Below are positions 55,597 to 63,979 of a DNA stretch of 64,000 nt, piece by piece. The number at the start of each line of letters is the position of its first letter. Within the stretch, counting starts at the first letter, position 1. The notes below the pieces were generated by a model. That model was not told the DNA's origin. It saw only the letters and a program-made list of their open reading frames with translations, and did no database searches. The stretch spans positions 1-64,000 of IMG/VR virus record IMGVR_UViG_3300046461_000123. One strand, given 5' to 3'. The translations under genes and the position numbers were made by a program. The DNA comes from a virus.

Positions 55597-56114
55597 GGAC
55601 GCCTCACTTTCAGCGCCTTGATCCCGGCCTCGTTGATGGTGTACTTGTGATCCCCCTTGTCCACGAGGCAGCGCTGCACCAGCGAATCGAGAATGCGCTG
55701 CGTGCCGCTGACGTTGTTCCACACCCAGCCGCAGCCGTTGTCGTGCCAGCCCTTGTGCTCAACCAGTCCACGCAGCACGCTGCGCTGCGTCAGGCCGAGT
55801 ACTCGCTTGCTCGGCTTGGGCTTTGGTTTCGGCTTGGGCACTGCCGGCGCGATGCCCATGCGCTTTTGCGCGTCTGCATTGGGGATGCTGCGGGAGCTGA
55901 CGTATTGCACCACGCCCATCTCGCGCCCTTCGTCAACGTGCTTGAACTCCACGTCGCTCTCGATGAGACGTTCCAGCAAGCGCGCGCGTGCGTGCCCCGC
56001 GGACTCGCCGACAACGAGATACTGGTTCACCCAGTGACGTGCGCGATACCCCTTGAGCACCACGTCGAATTGGTATAGCTGCGCGTTGAATTGCCGTATC
56101 TGTACGCTGTTCAT
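55593..56114 (-). CDS. Hypothetical protein with KPKPKPKP linker and winged-helix-like end
   Basis: 173 residues with AAGGAG before the ATG. The N-terminal 85 residues look like a small alpha/beta domain (QLYQFDVVLKGYRARHWVNQ). A PKPKPKPKPSKR linker joins it to a C-terminal part (LTQRSVLRGLVEHKGWHDNG, then LVDKGDHKYTINEAGIKALK), laid out like a winged helix. It may be a DNA-binding regulator. No family was recognised. Confidence 0.6.
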   Translation of the reverse strand: MNSVQIRQFNAQLYQFDVVLKGYRARHWVNQYLVVGESAGHARARLLERLIESDVEFKHVDEGREMGVVQYVSSRSIPNADAQKRMGIAPAVPKPKPKPKPSKRVLGLTQRSVLRGLVEHKGWHDNGCGWVWNNVSGTQRILDSLVQRCLVDKGDHKYTINEAGIKALKVRRP

Positions 56115-56130
56115 GCCTGCACTCCTTTGG

Positions 56131-56325
56131 TCAGGCTTGGCTGTTGCGCACGTTGTTGATGGCATGCATCAACCGGGGCGTGTCGAACTGCGTGCCGTCG
56201 TAACGGGCCAGCTCGCGCAGCAGGAATGCTGCGCTGCGCAGGTTGTCCCGCACGCCGGTGCTCAGCAGGTGCAGGTCTGCCAATGTCTCGGCGTTGTTGG
56301 CAATCTCTTGTAGTCGATCAGGCAT
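56131..56325 (-). CDS. Small helical protein, first gene after a promoter
   Basis: 64 residues with AAAAGGAAAG before the ATG, starting about 30 bases after the promoter at 56353. It begins MPDRLQEIANNAETLADLHL and is all-helical (LRSAAFLLRELARYDGTQF). Unknown; likely a small early regulatory or accessory protein. Confidence 0.6.
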   Translation of the reverse strand: MPDRLQEIANNAETLADLHLLSTGVRDNLRSAAFLLRELARYDGTQFDTPRLMHAINNVRNSQA

Positions 56326-56352
56326 GGTTCTTTCCTTTTTGCTTCGGTGAAT

Positions 56353-56387
56353 GTGTAGCATTATACATCACTATTATGAGGCAGCAA
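56353..56387 (-). promoter_or_regulatory. Leftward promoter with the shared -10 region
   Basis: On the minus strand TTGCTG (56387-56382) and TATAAT (56365-56360) are 16 bases apart. The -10 lies in a variant of the shared near-palindrome (GTGTAG-CA-TTATAC, 56353-56366). The upstream gene's TAA stop at 56361-56363 lies inside the -10 region, showing how tightly these signals are packed. Confidence 0.65.
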
Positions 56388-56729
56388 CTCCACAGGTATG
56401 TCTACCACGTCGCCTCTCTGGCTGGCGGCATAGCAGCGCATCGCCGCGATGAGCGGGGTGCGTCCGCGATACGCATGGTGGCGCTGTGTGAAGTTGGACT
56501 CGTCTGCCCTGGCAGCACGCCACACCGGATCGAACGGCTCGATGCAGATGCGCTCCCGCGCAATGATCGGACCGCCGTCAGCCCAGTTGCTCGAGAAGGC
56601 GGGGATGGCGCGCGTCGCAGGGTTCGGGTTCGTCAGCTGACGCCGCAGCCAGTCGATCTCGTAGCCCTCGCATTGCGCCACCGCCCAGTCAAGGGCGGCG
56701 CCGCTCAGTGTACCGATCGAGACCTTCAT
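56361..56729 (-). CDS. NinX/DUF2591-like protein
   Basis: 122 residues, beginning MKVSIGTLSGAALDWAVAQC. The stretch LSGAALDWAVAQCEGYEIDW is the typical start of DUF2591 (NinX-type) phage proteins. The rest (FSSNWADGGPIIARERICIE, then FTQRHHAYRGRTPLIAAMRC) also fits. Their function is not known. The stop codon lies inside the promoter for the next unit. Confidence 0.75.
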   Translation of the reverse strand: MKVSIGTLSGAALDWAVAQCEGYEIDWLRRQLTNPNPATRAIPAFSSNWADGGPIIARERICIEPFDPVWRAARADESNFTQRHHAYRGRTPLIAAMRCYAASQRGDVVDIPVELLPHNSDV

Positions 56730-56983
56730 GAGTGGAACTCGAAGTCAGCGCCACGCTCGCGCTGGATCATGCCGATGGTGATGCGGTGCTCGCCCAGCGC
56801 GTTGCGGATGACGATCAGCCACTCGATCCAGCCCGTCTGCGGGTTGCGTTCGGACGGGATCACCTCCGCAGTGGTCGTGGTGAATTCCTCGGACTCGCTC
56901 AGCATGCGCAGGACGCGCAGGTTCGCTGCGGCATAGGCCGCGATTTCGCCCTTGGGCGGTTCGGACAGGTAGTGGATTTTCAT
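56726..56983 (-). CDS. Hypothetical protein
   Basis: 85 residues. It begins MKIHYLSEPPKGEIAAYAAA, with TGWIEWLIVIRNALGEHRIT in the second half. Both ends overlap neighbours in ATGA. Alpha/beta in character, with no known family. Confidence 0.6.
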   Translation of the reverse strand: MKIHYLSEPPKGEIAAYAAANLRVLRMLSESEEFTTTTAEVIPSERNPQTGWIEWLIVIRNALGEHRITIGMIQRERGADFEFHS

Positions 56984-57183
56984 GATGCTGATGATGCGTT
57001 GAGCTTCTTGCAGAGGGTGTTGATCTCGTGCGTGTCCAGGGGCGCCTCGCCCGTGTCGGCGGCGATGGCGAGGATGTCGTCGGGGATCGACGTGCCCGTG
57101 ACGAGCATGGACTCGTACAGGCGCAGCGCAGCGAGCACGGTGTCCCGGCTGCGCATGTCAAGGGTGATGGTTCTGAACTTCAT
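56980..57183 (-). CDS. Small hypothetical protein
   Basis: 67 residues with AAGGAG before the ATG. It begins MKFRTITLDMRSRDTVLAAL and is helical, with an acidic centre (TGEAPLDTHEINTLCKKLNA). It follows a 45-base gap that contains a GTTGAC palindrome, so it may be the first gene controlled by that site. Confidence 0.6.
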   Translation of the reverse strand: MKFRTITLDMRSRDTVLAALRLYESMLVTGTSIPDDILAIAADTGEAPLDTHEINTLCKKLNASSAS

Positions 57184-57204
57184 CTCGGTTCTCCTTCGGT
57201 TGTG

Positions 57205-57221
57205 GTTGACGGGATGTCAAC
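57205..57221. promoter_or_regulatory. Palindrome GTTGAC-N5-GTCAAC, copy 1
   Basis: The inner spacer is GGGAT, and the match extends one base on each side (GGTTGAC/GTCAACC). It lies between the metallopeptidase gene and the small gene at 56980. No T run follows, so it is unlikely to be a terminator. Confidence 0.7.
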
Positions 57222-57228
57222 CGGGTTG

Positions 57229-58227
57229 CTAGTTCAGCGTGGTGTCGAACGACATGTCGGCGAGCATGTAGAGCACGTCCTCCCACGAACTCGTGCCCAT
57301 CGCTACCGTGTAGACCTCCGCGGGCAGGAACGCTTCTTCATCGAGCCGGGCAGGCGCCACACCGATCAGCTTGGCGACCTCACGCATCAGGGCACGCGGA
57401 TCCTTGTCTAGTGCTGCTTGCCAAGCATCGGCCGTGATCTGGTCGTCGGTGCTGCGGATGGGCGGCAGCTCGTCCACGTTGTCCGGATCGCGCTCGGTGG
57501 GCAGCGCGTCCCAGTCGATGCGCACGATCGCGTCGCCCAGCTCGCACAGGTACACGCTGTCCTGCGTCTCGTGCTTGCCATGCTGGCACTCGTAGCCCAC
57601 GCTGATGTTCGTGCACTCGGGAATGATGTCGATGAAGTTCGCCGTGTCGGTGAACACACCCCCATCGCTCGGCATGTACAGCAGGCCCTGGTCGTTCAGC
57701 TCGTCCACCAGCGCTGCAGCGAACTCGTCCGATGCGCATCGACCGCCCATCTGGTGCGTGATCACGTCGCTGAAACCTGCGCGGTCGAACGCAATGGCGC
57801 GGTCGAACTCGCTCAGCAGGCTCGAATGCTCCTTGGCCAAGTACATCGAGCCGATGCCGCCGCACTCCTCCCCTCTACAGAAGATGTAGTAGCCGGGCAC
57901 GTTGTTGTCCATCAGGTGCCCGAGCAGCGCGATGCCGGCGCCATCGTCCGCACCGAGCGTGTCCTCCTTCACGCTGTACACGCCCTCCTTGTCCACGATC
58001 CACGGGTTGACGATCCCCTTGCCGTGGGAGATCGTATCGGTATGGGCCACGAAGAGGGTGCGCGATCGACTGTTGCCGCGTCGATCGAAGTGGAGATTGC
58101 CCACGCCGTCGATCATGGTGACGCCGAACACATGCGCCAGATGCGCGACGAACTGCGCCTCGCCGATGGAGTCGGCCGCACGCTTGGTGCTGATGGCACG
58201 GATGAAGAGTTTCAAGGTCATGTTCAC
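57229..58227 (-). CDS. Zinc aminopeptidase-like protein (M20/M28/M42 clan)
   Basis: 332 residues, GTG start with AAGGA seven bases ahead. The metal-site pattern is complete: FVAHTDT (His62, Asp64), LGADDGAG (91-98), RGEECGGIGS (catalytic Glu120 with metal ligand Glu121), then a later Asp in FDRAGF and His in QHGKHETQ. This is the co-catalytic zinc aminopeptidase or carboxypeptidase fold. A full-length peptidase is unusual cargo for a phage; it might process peptides during infection. Confidence 0.8.
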   Translation of the reverse strand: MNMTLKLFIRAISTKRAADSIGEAQFVAHLAHVFGVTMIDGVGNLHFDRRGNSRSRTLFVAHTDTISHGKGIVNPWIVDKEGVYSVKEDTLGADDGAGIALLGHLMDNNVPGYYIFCRGEECGGIGSMYLAKEHSSLLSEFDRAIAFDRAGFSDVITHQMGGRCASDEFAAALVDELNDQGLLYMPSDGGVFTDTANFIDIIPECTNISVGYECQHGKHETQDSVYLCELGDAIVRIDWDALPTERDPDNVDELPPIRSTDDQITADAWQAALDKDPRALMREVAKLIGVAPARLDEEAFLPAEVYTVAMGTSSWEDVLYMLADMSFDTTLN

Positions 58228-58230
58228 GGT

Positions 58231-58454
58231 TCATTCCTTTTCAATTACGGTCCAGCCGAGCGCCCTGAGCACCTTGGTGATGGCCGGGTCGGGCATGAGC
58301 CCGGTGCGGGTGACGGTCTTGTTGGCGTGGTCTATGCAGTAGGTGGATGCCACCCGCGGCACGAACCAGATGCCACCCTGGCGGATGCGCTCGAGATGCG
58401 CGTGTGTCCACGCCATCGCGAGCACCATGCCTTGCGGCGTGTCGATGTCCCAGT

Positions 58455-58458
<4 letters not shown>
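58231..58458 (-). CDS. Small hypothetical protein
   Basis: 75 residues from the ATG at 58458 (GGAGGAAG ahead), which overlaps the previous stop. It begins MNWDIDTPQGMVLAMAWTHA and includes GGIWFVPRVASTYCIDHANK. Small alpha/beta protein, no known family. Confidence 0.6.
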
Positions 58459-59921
<1,463 letters not shown>

Positions 59922-59942
59922 TTTCCATTTTCCTTTTGATGG

Positions 59943-59959
59943 GTTGACTGTATGTCAAC
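59943..59959. promoter_or_regulatory. Palindrome GTTGAC-N5-GTCAAC, copy 2
   Basis: Spacer TGTAT. It lies between the start of the large early gene (59921) and the shared -10-type near-palindrome at 59965, so a bound protein could control this promoter. Confidence 0.75.
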
Positions 59960-59964
59960 TGAAT

Positions 59965-59978
59965 GTGTACTTCTATAC
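59965..59978 (-). promoter_or_regulatory. Leftward promoter candidate with the shared -10 region
   Basis: GTGTAC-TT-CTATAC is a variant of the near-palindrome seen at 39599, 51690 and 56353. All four share TATACAT on the plus strand, and this copy shares GAATGTGTA with the one at 56353. On the minus strand it gives the -10 box TATAGA. No clear -35 is present; the nearby GTTGAC palindrome may take part. Confidence 0.5.
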
Positions 59979-60016
59979 ATTAACAGGGCGCCGTTGGCCC
60001 CGGCGAACTGCTCCTT

Positions 60017-60319
60017 TCAGTGCTTGCGGTTGAAGAGCTTGCGGACAAGCCGCCAGATGTAGCGCACGAACGTGATGTGCGGGATCTCGAACAAGTCGGT
60101 CTCCTCGTCCTGCACCAGCGAGTAGCGGTTGCCCGCCGTGAACACGTCGCCGCCCCTGCGCAGGTGATACAGCGAGGCGCGATCCAGCGTGTGCCGCGCG
60201 CACCTGCGCCCCGGCAGGCTCGGGTGATCGACGTAGAAGATCAGCAAGTCCAGATCCGTCGCGCGGTGCGGCGTCCCGTTGATGTAGATGGTGGTCTTGA
60301 ACTCGTCCGTCGTGTTCAC
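60017..60319 (-). CDS. Hypothetical protein, GTG start
   Basis: 100 residues; the GTG at 60319 overlaps the previous stop. It begins MNTTDEFKTTIYINGTPHRA, with HHx-like Arg-rich regions and a basic end (VRYIWRLVRKLFNRKH). Alpha/beta type. No known domain. Confidence 0.6.
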   Translation of the reverse strand: MNTTDEFKTTIYINGTPHRATDLDLLIFYVDHPSLPGRRCARHTLDRASLYHLRRGGDVFTAGNRYSLVQDEETDLFEIPHITFVRYIWRLVRKLFNRKH

Positions 60320-60750
60320 AGGATTGCCTTGTGTTGAAGTTGGATCGACTCGATCAGGGCGGCATGCCCGTAGGACCCGTTCTGCTCGTTGTATGCAGTG
60401 AACTGGAGCGTGCCTCTGTCGGTCTCGAGGTTCACGAACATCGTGGCCACTATCTCGTCGTCATCGTGGACTTGCGGCTCCTTCATGCGCATCTGCAGCG
60501 TGCGCACGTTCAGGCTCGTGTCCACCAGCCTGACCGCGAGCAGCCGCGCACCGATGAACGCTCGCGTGTCGTCGTTGGTCATGAAGTAGCCCCAGTTCTC
60601 GCAGCAGTCCTGCTGCGAGGCGATGCCCATGCGCAGCGTCTGCGCCGTCGTGCTGATGGCAAACCCCTCGATGTCGATGCGCACACCGCGCTCGCTCGTG
60701 TCGGTCCAGCTGATGTGCTGGATGGCAGTGATGGTCTCGTGCAGGTTCAC
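60316..60750 (-). CDS. Hypothetical protein, GTG start
   Basis: 144 residues, with GTGA overlaps at both ends. It starts MNLHETITAIQHISWTDTSE, and the centre has a strand-rich fold (GVRIDIEGFAISTTAQTLRM, then GARLLAVRLVDTSLNVRTLQ). Two adjacent Cys (QDCCENWGYF) stand out. No family was recognised. Confidence 0.6.
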   Translation of the reverse strand: MNLHETITAIQHISWTDTSERGVRIDIEGFAISTTAQTLRMGIASQQDCCENWGYFMTNDDTRAFIGARLLAVRLVDTSLNVRTLQMRMKEPQVHDDDEIVATMFVNLETDRGTLQFTAYNEQNGSYGHAALIESIQLQHKAIL

Positions 60751-60959
60751 AGGGGTTGCTCCGGGTAGTAGCGGACATAGGCGACGCGCGCATAGCGTGC
60801 GTCGGGGGACTCGTTGGGGAAGCGCACGCGCGCTGCCATCTCGGCGGCGAGCTTGCTGGGGTAGCGCACGCCCGGCATGCCGAGCACGCGCCACAGCGTG
60901 ACACAGCCGGCCTCGACAGGAATCGTTGCATCAGCGAGTTGCATGGTGGTTGCTTTCAC
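60747..60959 (-). CDS. Small hypothetical protein
   Basis: 70 residues if it starts at the GTG at 60959 that overlaps the upstream stop, or 65 from the ATG at 60944. It contains WRVLGMPGVRYPSKLAAEMA and ends YARVAYVRYYPEQPL. Small proteins of this form occur in early operons of several phages. Function unknown. Confidence 0.55.
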   Translation of the reverse strand: MKATTMQLADATIPVEAGCVTLWRVLGMPGVRYPSKLAAEMAARVRFPNESPDARYARVAYVRYYPEQPL

Positions 60960-61648
60960 AGGTTGTGGAGGTGGACCGAGTTCTCCCGCGCCAACTGGCG
61001 GCAGGCGTCGATCCACTCTGCTATGGACGGGTGCGTGTGCAGGCCAGCGCTCTCGTCCGAAGCGCCCGCCGTGGTCGTGACCCACCATGCGGTCACGCGC
61101 TCGAGCCGCTGCGCGATGGCGTCCATGTCGTCCAGCGCCTCGGTCAGCGCTGTAGGCGCGTCGTCCGGCACGGCCGCGCGCAGCGCAGCATGGGCAGCGC
61201 GCACGCGCTCGATGGCTGGCGCCGCTATCGGAGCCCGGTGCTCCTCGCCGGTCTGCGCGTTCCAGTAACGCTTCATGCGCGTGCCGTACGCGCGCAGCGC
61301 ATCCGTCAGGCTGGCGATGCGGGTCTTGAACTGGTATGCGGCGTTGGCACGCTCGCGCTTGCGCTCGCGCTCGTCCCTGTGCTCGGCTGCCATGCTCGGG
61401 CGCCCCTGTCGTCTGCGGGGCAGCCGGGCCTGGATCAACTGGGCCAGCGCGTCGGTCAGCTCGACCGCGAAGGCGGCGCAGGTATCTGGTGGGAACAGAT
61501 ACGGGGTTGACGTTGTGTCAACTGGCACCCGCAGCGCGTGGATGAGCGCCTTGGCAGCGCGCAGCACGGCAGTGTCGGTGGGGGTGAGACAGCCGGGCGG
61601 CAGCTGCGCGAGCAGCTCAGGGATGGAGGAACGGGGCTTCAGCTTCAC
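60956..61648 (-). CDS. Hypothetical helical protein
   Basis: 230 residues. It begins MKLKPRSSIPELLAQLPPGC. The middle is very basic and coiled-coil-like (RDERERKRERANAAYQFKTR), and the C-terminal half is Ala-rich and helical (RVRAAHAALRAAVPDDAPTA). A GTTGAC palindrome lies inside the coding sequence. No known domain. Confidence 0.6.
   Translation of the reverse strand: MKLKPRSSIPELLAQLPPGCLTPTDTAVLRAAKALIHALRVPVDTTSTPYLFPPDTCAAFAVELTDALAQLIQARLPRRRQGRPSMAAEHRDERERKRERANAAYQFKTRIASLTDALRAYGTRMKRYWNAQTGEEHRAPIAAPAIERVRAAHAALRAAVPDDAPTALTEALDDMDAIAQRLERVTAWWVTTTAGASDESAGLHTHPSIAEWIDACRQLARENSVHLHNL
61506..61522. promoter_or_regulatory. Palindrome GTTGAC-N5-GTCAAC, copy 3 (inside a gene)
   Basis: Spacer GTTGT. 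It lies within the coding sequence of the gene at 60956, about 125 bases from its start. An intragenic operator could act as a roadblock or auxiliary site. Confidence 0.65.
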
Positions 61649-61724
61649 GGAAGGGACCTTTCAAGGGGTAGGGCAGGGGTGGGCACGCAAAGGGCGTGTA
61701 GCGCGTTCTAGGGCGGGCGCGTGT

Positions 61725-62732
61725 CTAGTGCTGGGCGTGGTGGGGCGGGCTGACCCCGAGGCTGTCGAGTTCCGCCGCGGTCAGCGCCCACGGGTTGAAC
61801 ATGATGCGGGGGTTGTATTGCGCAGCGAGCGCGCGCTGGTTGCACCCGCACAGGTAATCGAAGCGAGCGACCAGGGCGTCGTGGTACTTCTGAGCCAGGT
61901 AGGTGCGCACGTTCACGTTGAGCGCGTGCCAGATGGAATCCTTGAAGGCCGGGTTGCGCGGGCCACGGCGTGCAGCGCACTGCTCACGGATCGCTTCCTC
62001 GATGGCCTGCTGCGCGAGACTGGACTTGAGCTCCTCCTGAAAGGCGAGGAGCGGGCGCACGGCGTCGGGGTAAGGGGCAGCGTCGGCTTGGATACTGTGC
62101 ATGGCGTCGTGGAAGGCGCCGCGCCACTCGCGCATCATCTTCAGCTCGGCAGCGGCGCCGCGCTTGCGCCCGTTGGTGGCGTAGGGCTGCCACATCGGAC
62201 CGGTCTTGGAGTTGTGCTCGGCATAGGCGGCGAAGATGGCACCGATGCGGCGCACGATGTCCGGGTCTTCCCACTGCACCCAGCTGAGCGTGCCCGCGCA
62301 GCGGCCCGCCGCGCGCTCGTTGGCCACGACGACGCGCAAGGGCTGCGCATCGGCGAGCTTGTCCGGCAGGCACCAGTGCCCCTCGCGCTGCAGCGCGCTG
62401 TCCAGGCGCAGGAGGATCTCGTTGATGCGGCTTGCGTAGTGGCTGTGCAGTTGACTGATGTCAACCACGGGTTTGCCGGGCAGGGCCAGGGTGCGATCGT
62501 TGAACTGGCGGCGCCGGAGTTGTTCGCGCACGGTGTGCTGCTCGCGCAGCAGGGGCACGCGCAGCAGGGTGGCTGCAGGGGTCCAGCGGTAGCGGCCGGC
62601 TGCGTGTTGTGCGACGGCAGGCACGAGCGCGCACCAGAGGGCATGGCACTGGCTGGGGGTCAGGGCGTCGGGCGTGCCGGTGAGGGCGGCGCAGGCGGCG
62701 TCGAAGGTGGGGCGGGTAAACATTGTCGTCAT
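61725..62732 (-). CDS. Hypothetical protein of the early region
   Basis: 335 residues from the ATG at 62732. Starts at 62768 (GTG-type) or 62723 (ATG) are possible; none has a clear ribosome-binding site. It begins MTTMFTRPTFDAACAALTGT. It holds helical segments and Cys/His residues (LVARFDYLCGCNQRALAAQ, MHSIQADAAPYPDAVRPLLA). A variant GTTGAC palindrome lies in its middle. No family was recognised. A terminator hairpin stands just upstream. Confidence 0.55.
   Translation of the reverse strand: MTTMFTRPTFDAACAALTGTPDALTPSQCHALWCALVPAVAQHAAGRYRWTPAATLLRVPLLREQHTVREQLRRRQFNDRTLALPGKPVVDISQLHSHYASRINEILLRLDSALQREGHWCLPDKLADAQPLRVVVANERAAGRCAGTLSWVQWEDPDIVRRIGAIFAAYAEHNSKTGPMWQPYATNGRKRGAAAELKMMREWRGAFHDAMHSIQADAAPYPDAVRPLLAFQEELKSSLAQQAIEEAIREQCAARRGPRNPAFKDSIWHALNVNVRTYLAQKYHDALVARFDYLCGCNQRALAAQYNPRIMFNPWALTAAELDSLGVSPPHHAQH
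62450..62465. promoter_or_regulatory. GTTGAC palindrome variant with 4-base spacer (inside a gene)
   Basis: GTTGAC-TGAT-GTCAAC. One base shorter than the other copies, inside the coding sequence of the gene at 61725. Confidence 0.45.
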
Positions 62733-62757
62733 GAGGGCAGGATTTAGCTGTTTCCGG

Positions 62758-62787
62758 AAAAACACCACCCCCCAAATGGGAGGGTGT
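62758..62787 (-). terminator. Leftward intrinsic terminator or attenuator
   Basis: On the minus strand a 10-bp stem with one mismatch (62787-62778 with 62773-62762) is followed by a run of five T (62762-62758). It would end transcription coming from the right before the gene at 61725, or attenuate it. Confidence 0.65.
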
Positions 62788-63016
62788 GATGGCTGTTGTT
62801 CTTGTATTTTGTGTGTGTGTTTTATTTCTATGTCTACATCTATTCCTAATGGGGTGTAGATATATATAAGTACATTGGGTGGACTGCGCGGCGGTGGCTG
62901 CGCCGCGAATCAATGACTTACGTTAGGGGTTGGCGCAGTGTAAGGCCGCATAGTGCATCTCGTTACACTCCGGTGACGACCATGTGCGCCGTCACAATTA
63001 CCGACCGACGAAGACG

Positions 63017-63076
63017 ACTTCTCCGCTGAGTGGTTGTACGTAGATCACTTCTCAGTGGAGTGGTTGTACGTAGATC
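63017..63076. repeat. Two tandem 30-base repeats
   Basis: Units 63017-63046 and 63047-63076 share the first 7 bases (ACTTCTC) and the last 18 or so, including GAGTGGTTGTACGTAGATC in full; only a 5-base block differs (CCGCT and AGTGG). Two exact-length iterons like this are typical of protein-binding sites near origins or promoters. Confidence 0.8.
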
Positions 63077-63093
63077 GAGCGTGCTCGGCAGGC

Positions 63094-63135
63094 GCTAAGC
63101 ACTTGTGCTGAGCCAATCACAATTGCGGATTGGCT
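63094..63135. repeat. Pair of overlapping inverted repeats
   Basis: GCTAAGCAC-TT-GTGCTGAGC (63094-63113, one mismatch) runs into AGCCAATC (63111-63118) with GATTGGCT (63128-63135), a perfect 8-bp stem. The two hairpins share three bases, so only one could form at a time in RNA. Confidence 0.55.
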
Positions 63136-63194
63136 GCGCGCGGTGCCGTTTGCGTAGCCGGCGAGATTGGGAACCCCTCTCCGGTGCGTACCCA

Positions 63195-63211
63195 GTTGAC
63201 AGGCTGTCAAC
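63195..63211. promoter_or_regulatory. Palindrome GTTGAC-N5-GTCAAC, copy 4
   Basis: Spacer AGGCT. The match extends to an 11-bp arm (from ACCCAGTTGAC to GTCAACTGGGT). It overlaps the stop codon of the exported protein gene at 63207. Confidence 0.75.
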
Positions 63212-63569
63212 TGGGTTGCGGCGGGTTGAAATAGCTGCCGCAAAGGTACTGGCCGATGCTGTCGCCGAGCGTGACCGACTGGTTGCGCAGCGTGAAGCTG
63301 CTCCATCGGCGCGGGTCGGTGCCGTCGAGGCGTGTCGTCTGCATGACACCGTAGCCACGGTCGCAGTCGTGGGCACGTACACGCAGGAGCCTGCGCTCCC
63401 AGGCACCGCTCTTGGTCTTGAGCTGCATGATGGTCGTGGTGCCTTGCTGCGAGATCATCAGGGCGGAGTCGATCTGTAGCGAGGGACTGGCCTCGAGCCA
63501 GTCTGCGCGCGCGTTGAACGCTGCTGATGCGAGGGCGATGGCCAGCGTGATGAGGATGCGTGTGTACAA
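63207..63569 (-). CDS. Exported (periplasmic) small protein, TTG start
   Basis: 120 residues. A TTG at 63569 has AGGAG seven bases ahead; other upstream starts lack this. The start MYTRILITLAIALASAAFNA, then RADW, is a Sec signal peptide with a likely cut before Asp. The mature part is beta-type (IDSALMISQQGTTTIMQLKT, then VTLGDSIGQYLCGSYF), with two Cys that could form a disulfide. Possible roles include superinfection exclusion, but nothing here proves it. Confidence 0.7.
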   Translation of the reverse strand: MYTRILITLAIALASAAFNARADWLEASPSLQIDSALMISQQGTTTIMQLKTKSGAWERRLLRVRAHDCDRGYGVMQTTRLDGTDPRRWSSFTLRNQSVTLGDSIGQYLCGSYFNPPQPS

Positions 63570-63586
63570 GGTAGTTCTCCTAAGAG

Positions 63587-63931
63587 TTAGTGGCGGGTTA
63601 CGCCGAGGACAACGAGAAGCAGACAGAACAGAGCGCCGACAGGCATCGAGGCCACGGGCATGGCAGCGAGGCTCCAAAGGCCACAGATGAGCGAGATGAC
63701 GCCAAAGAGCATGGCGGCACACAGGAGCAGGTATAGCGGGGCCATTACCGCAACCTTCAGGCCATCGAGGAAAGCCTGGGGGTTGGCGGCGATGGCCACC
63801 AGGGCGAACCAGAGACCGACGACAAACCATAGCCAGCCGACGACCAGCAGGCCGGGCAGGCCGAAGGTGAAGGCCGCCACGGTCAGCGAGAAGCAGCAGG
63901 CAAAGTAGAGTATTTCGCGGCGAGTGATCAT
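63587..63931 (-). CDS. Multi-span membrane protein
   Basis: 114 residues. It has about four hydrophobic segments (YFACCFSLTVAAFTFGLPGL, VVGWLWFVVGLWFALVAIAA, VMAPLYLLLCAAMLFGVISL and a last one to the end). A short basic N-terminus (MITRREI) would stay inside. It lies 17 bases before the exported-protein gene on the same strand. The two may form an envelope-modifying pair under the palindrome at 63963. Confidence 0.7.
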   Translation of the reverse strand: MITRREILYFACCFSLTVAAFTFGLPGLLVVGWLWFVVGLWFALVAIAANPQAFLDGLKVAVMAPLYLLLCAAMLFGVISLICGLWSLAAMPVASMPVGALFCLLLVVLGVTRH

Positions 63932-63962
63932 GGTGAATCCAGTAGTGAGTGGATGGGTTGCA

Positions 63963-63979
63963 GTTGACAGCGTGTCAAC
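63963..63979. promoter_or_regulatory. Palindrome GTTGAC-N5-GTCAAC, copy 5
   Basis: Spacer AGCGT. It lies about 32 bases upstream of the membrane-protein start at 63931, where a promoter or operator would be expected. The TTGACA read on the plus strand also looks like a -35 box. Confidence 0.7.

Larger units (their letters stand above)
62788..63206. other. Gene-free control region in the early half
   Basis: No coding frame is supported. The region holds a T/G-rich stretch with a GT repeat (62810-62820), an AT stretch GTAGATATATATAAGTAC (62867-62884) that could hold a -10 box, a 30-base tandem repeat (63017-63076), two overlapping inverted repeats (63094-63135) and a GTTGAC palindrome at its right edge. 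This density of sites suits an origin or a switch region. Confidence 0.6.

Noticed and set aside
63017-63076. Tandem 30-base repeats as a CRISPR array
   Set aside because: Only two units, directly adjacent with no spacers.
63195-63211. GTTGAC palindromes as rho-independent terminators
   Set aside because: None is followed by a T run on either strand, and copies occur upstream of and inside genes.
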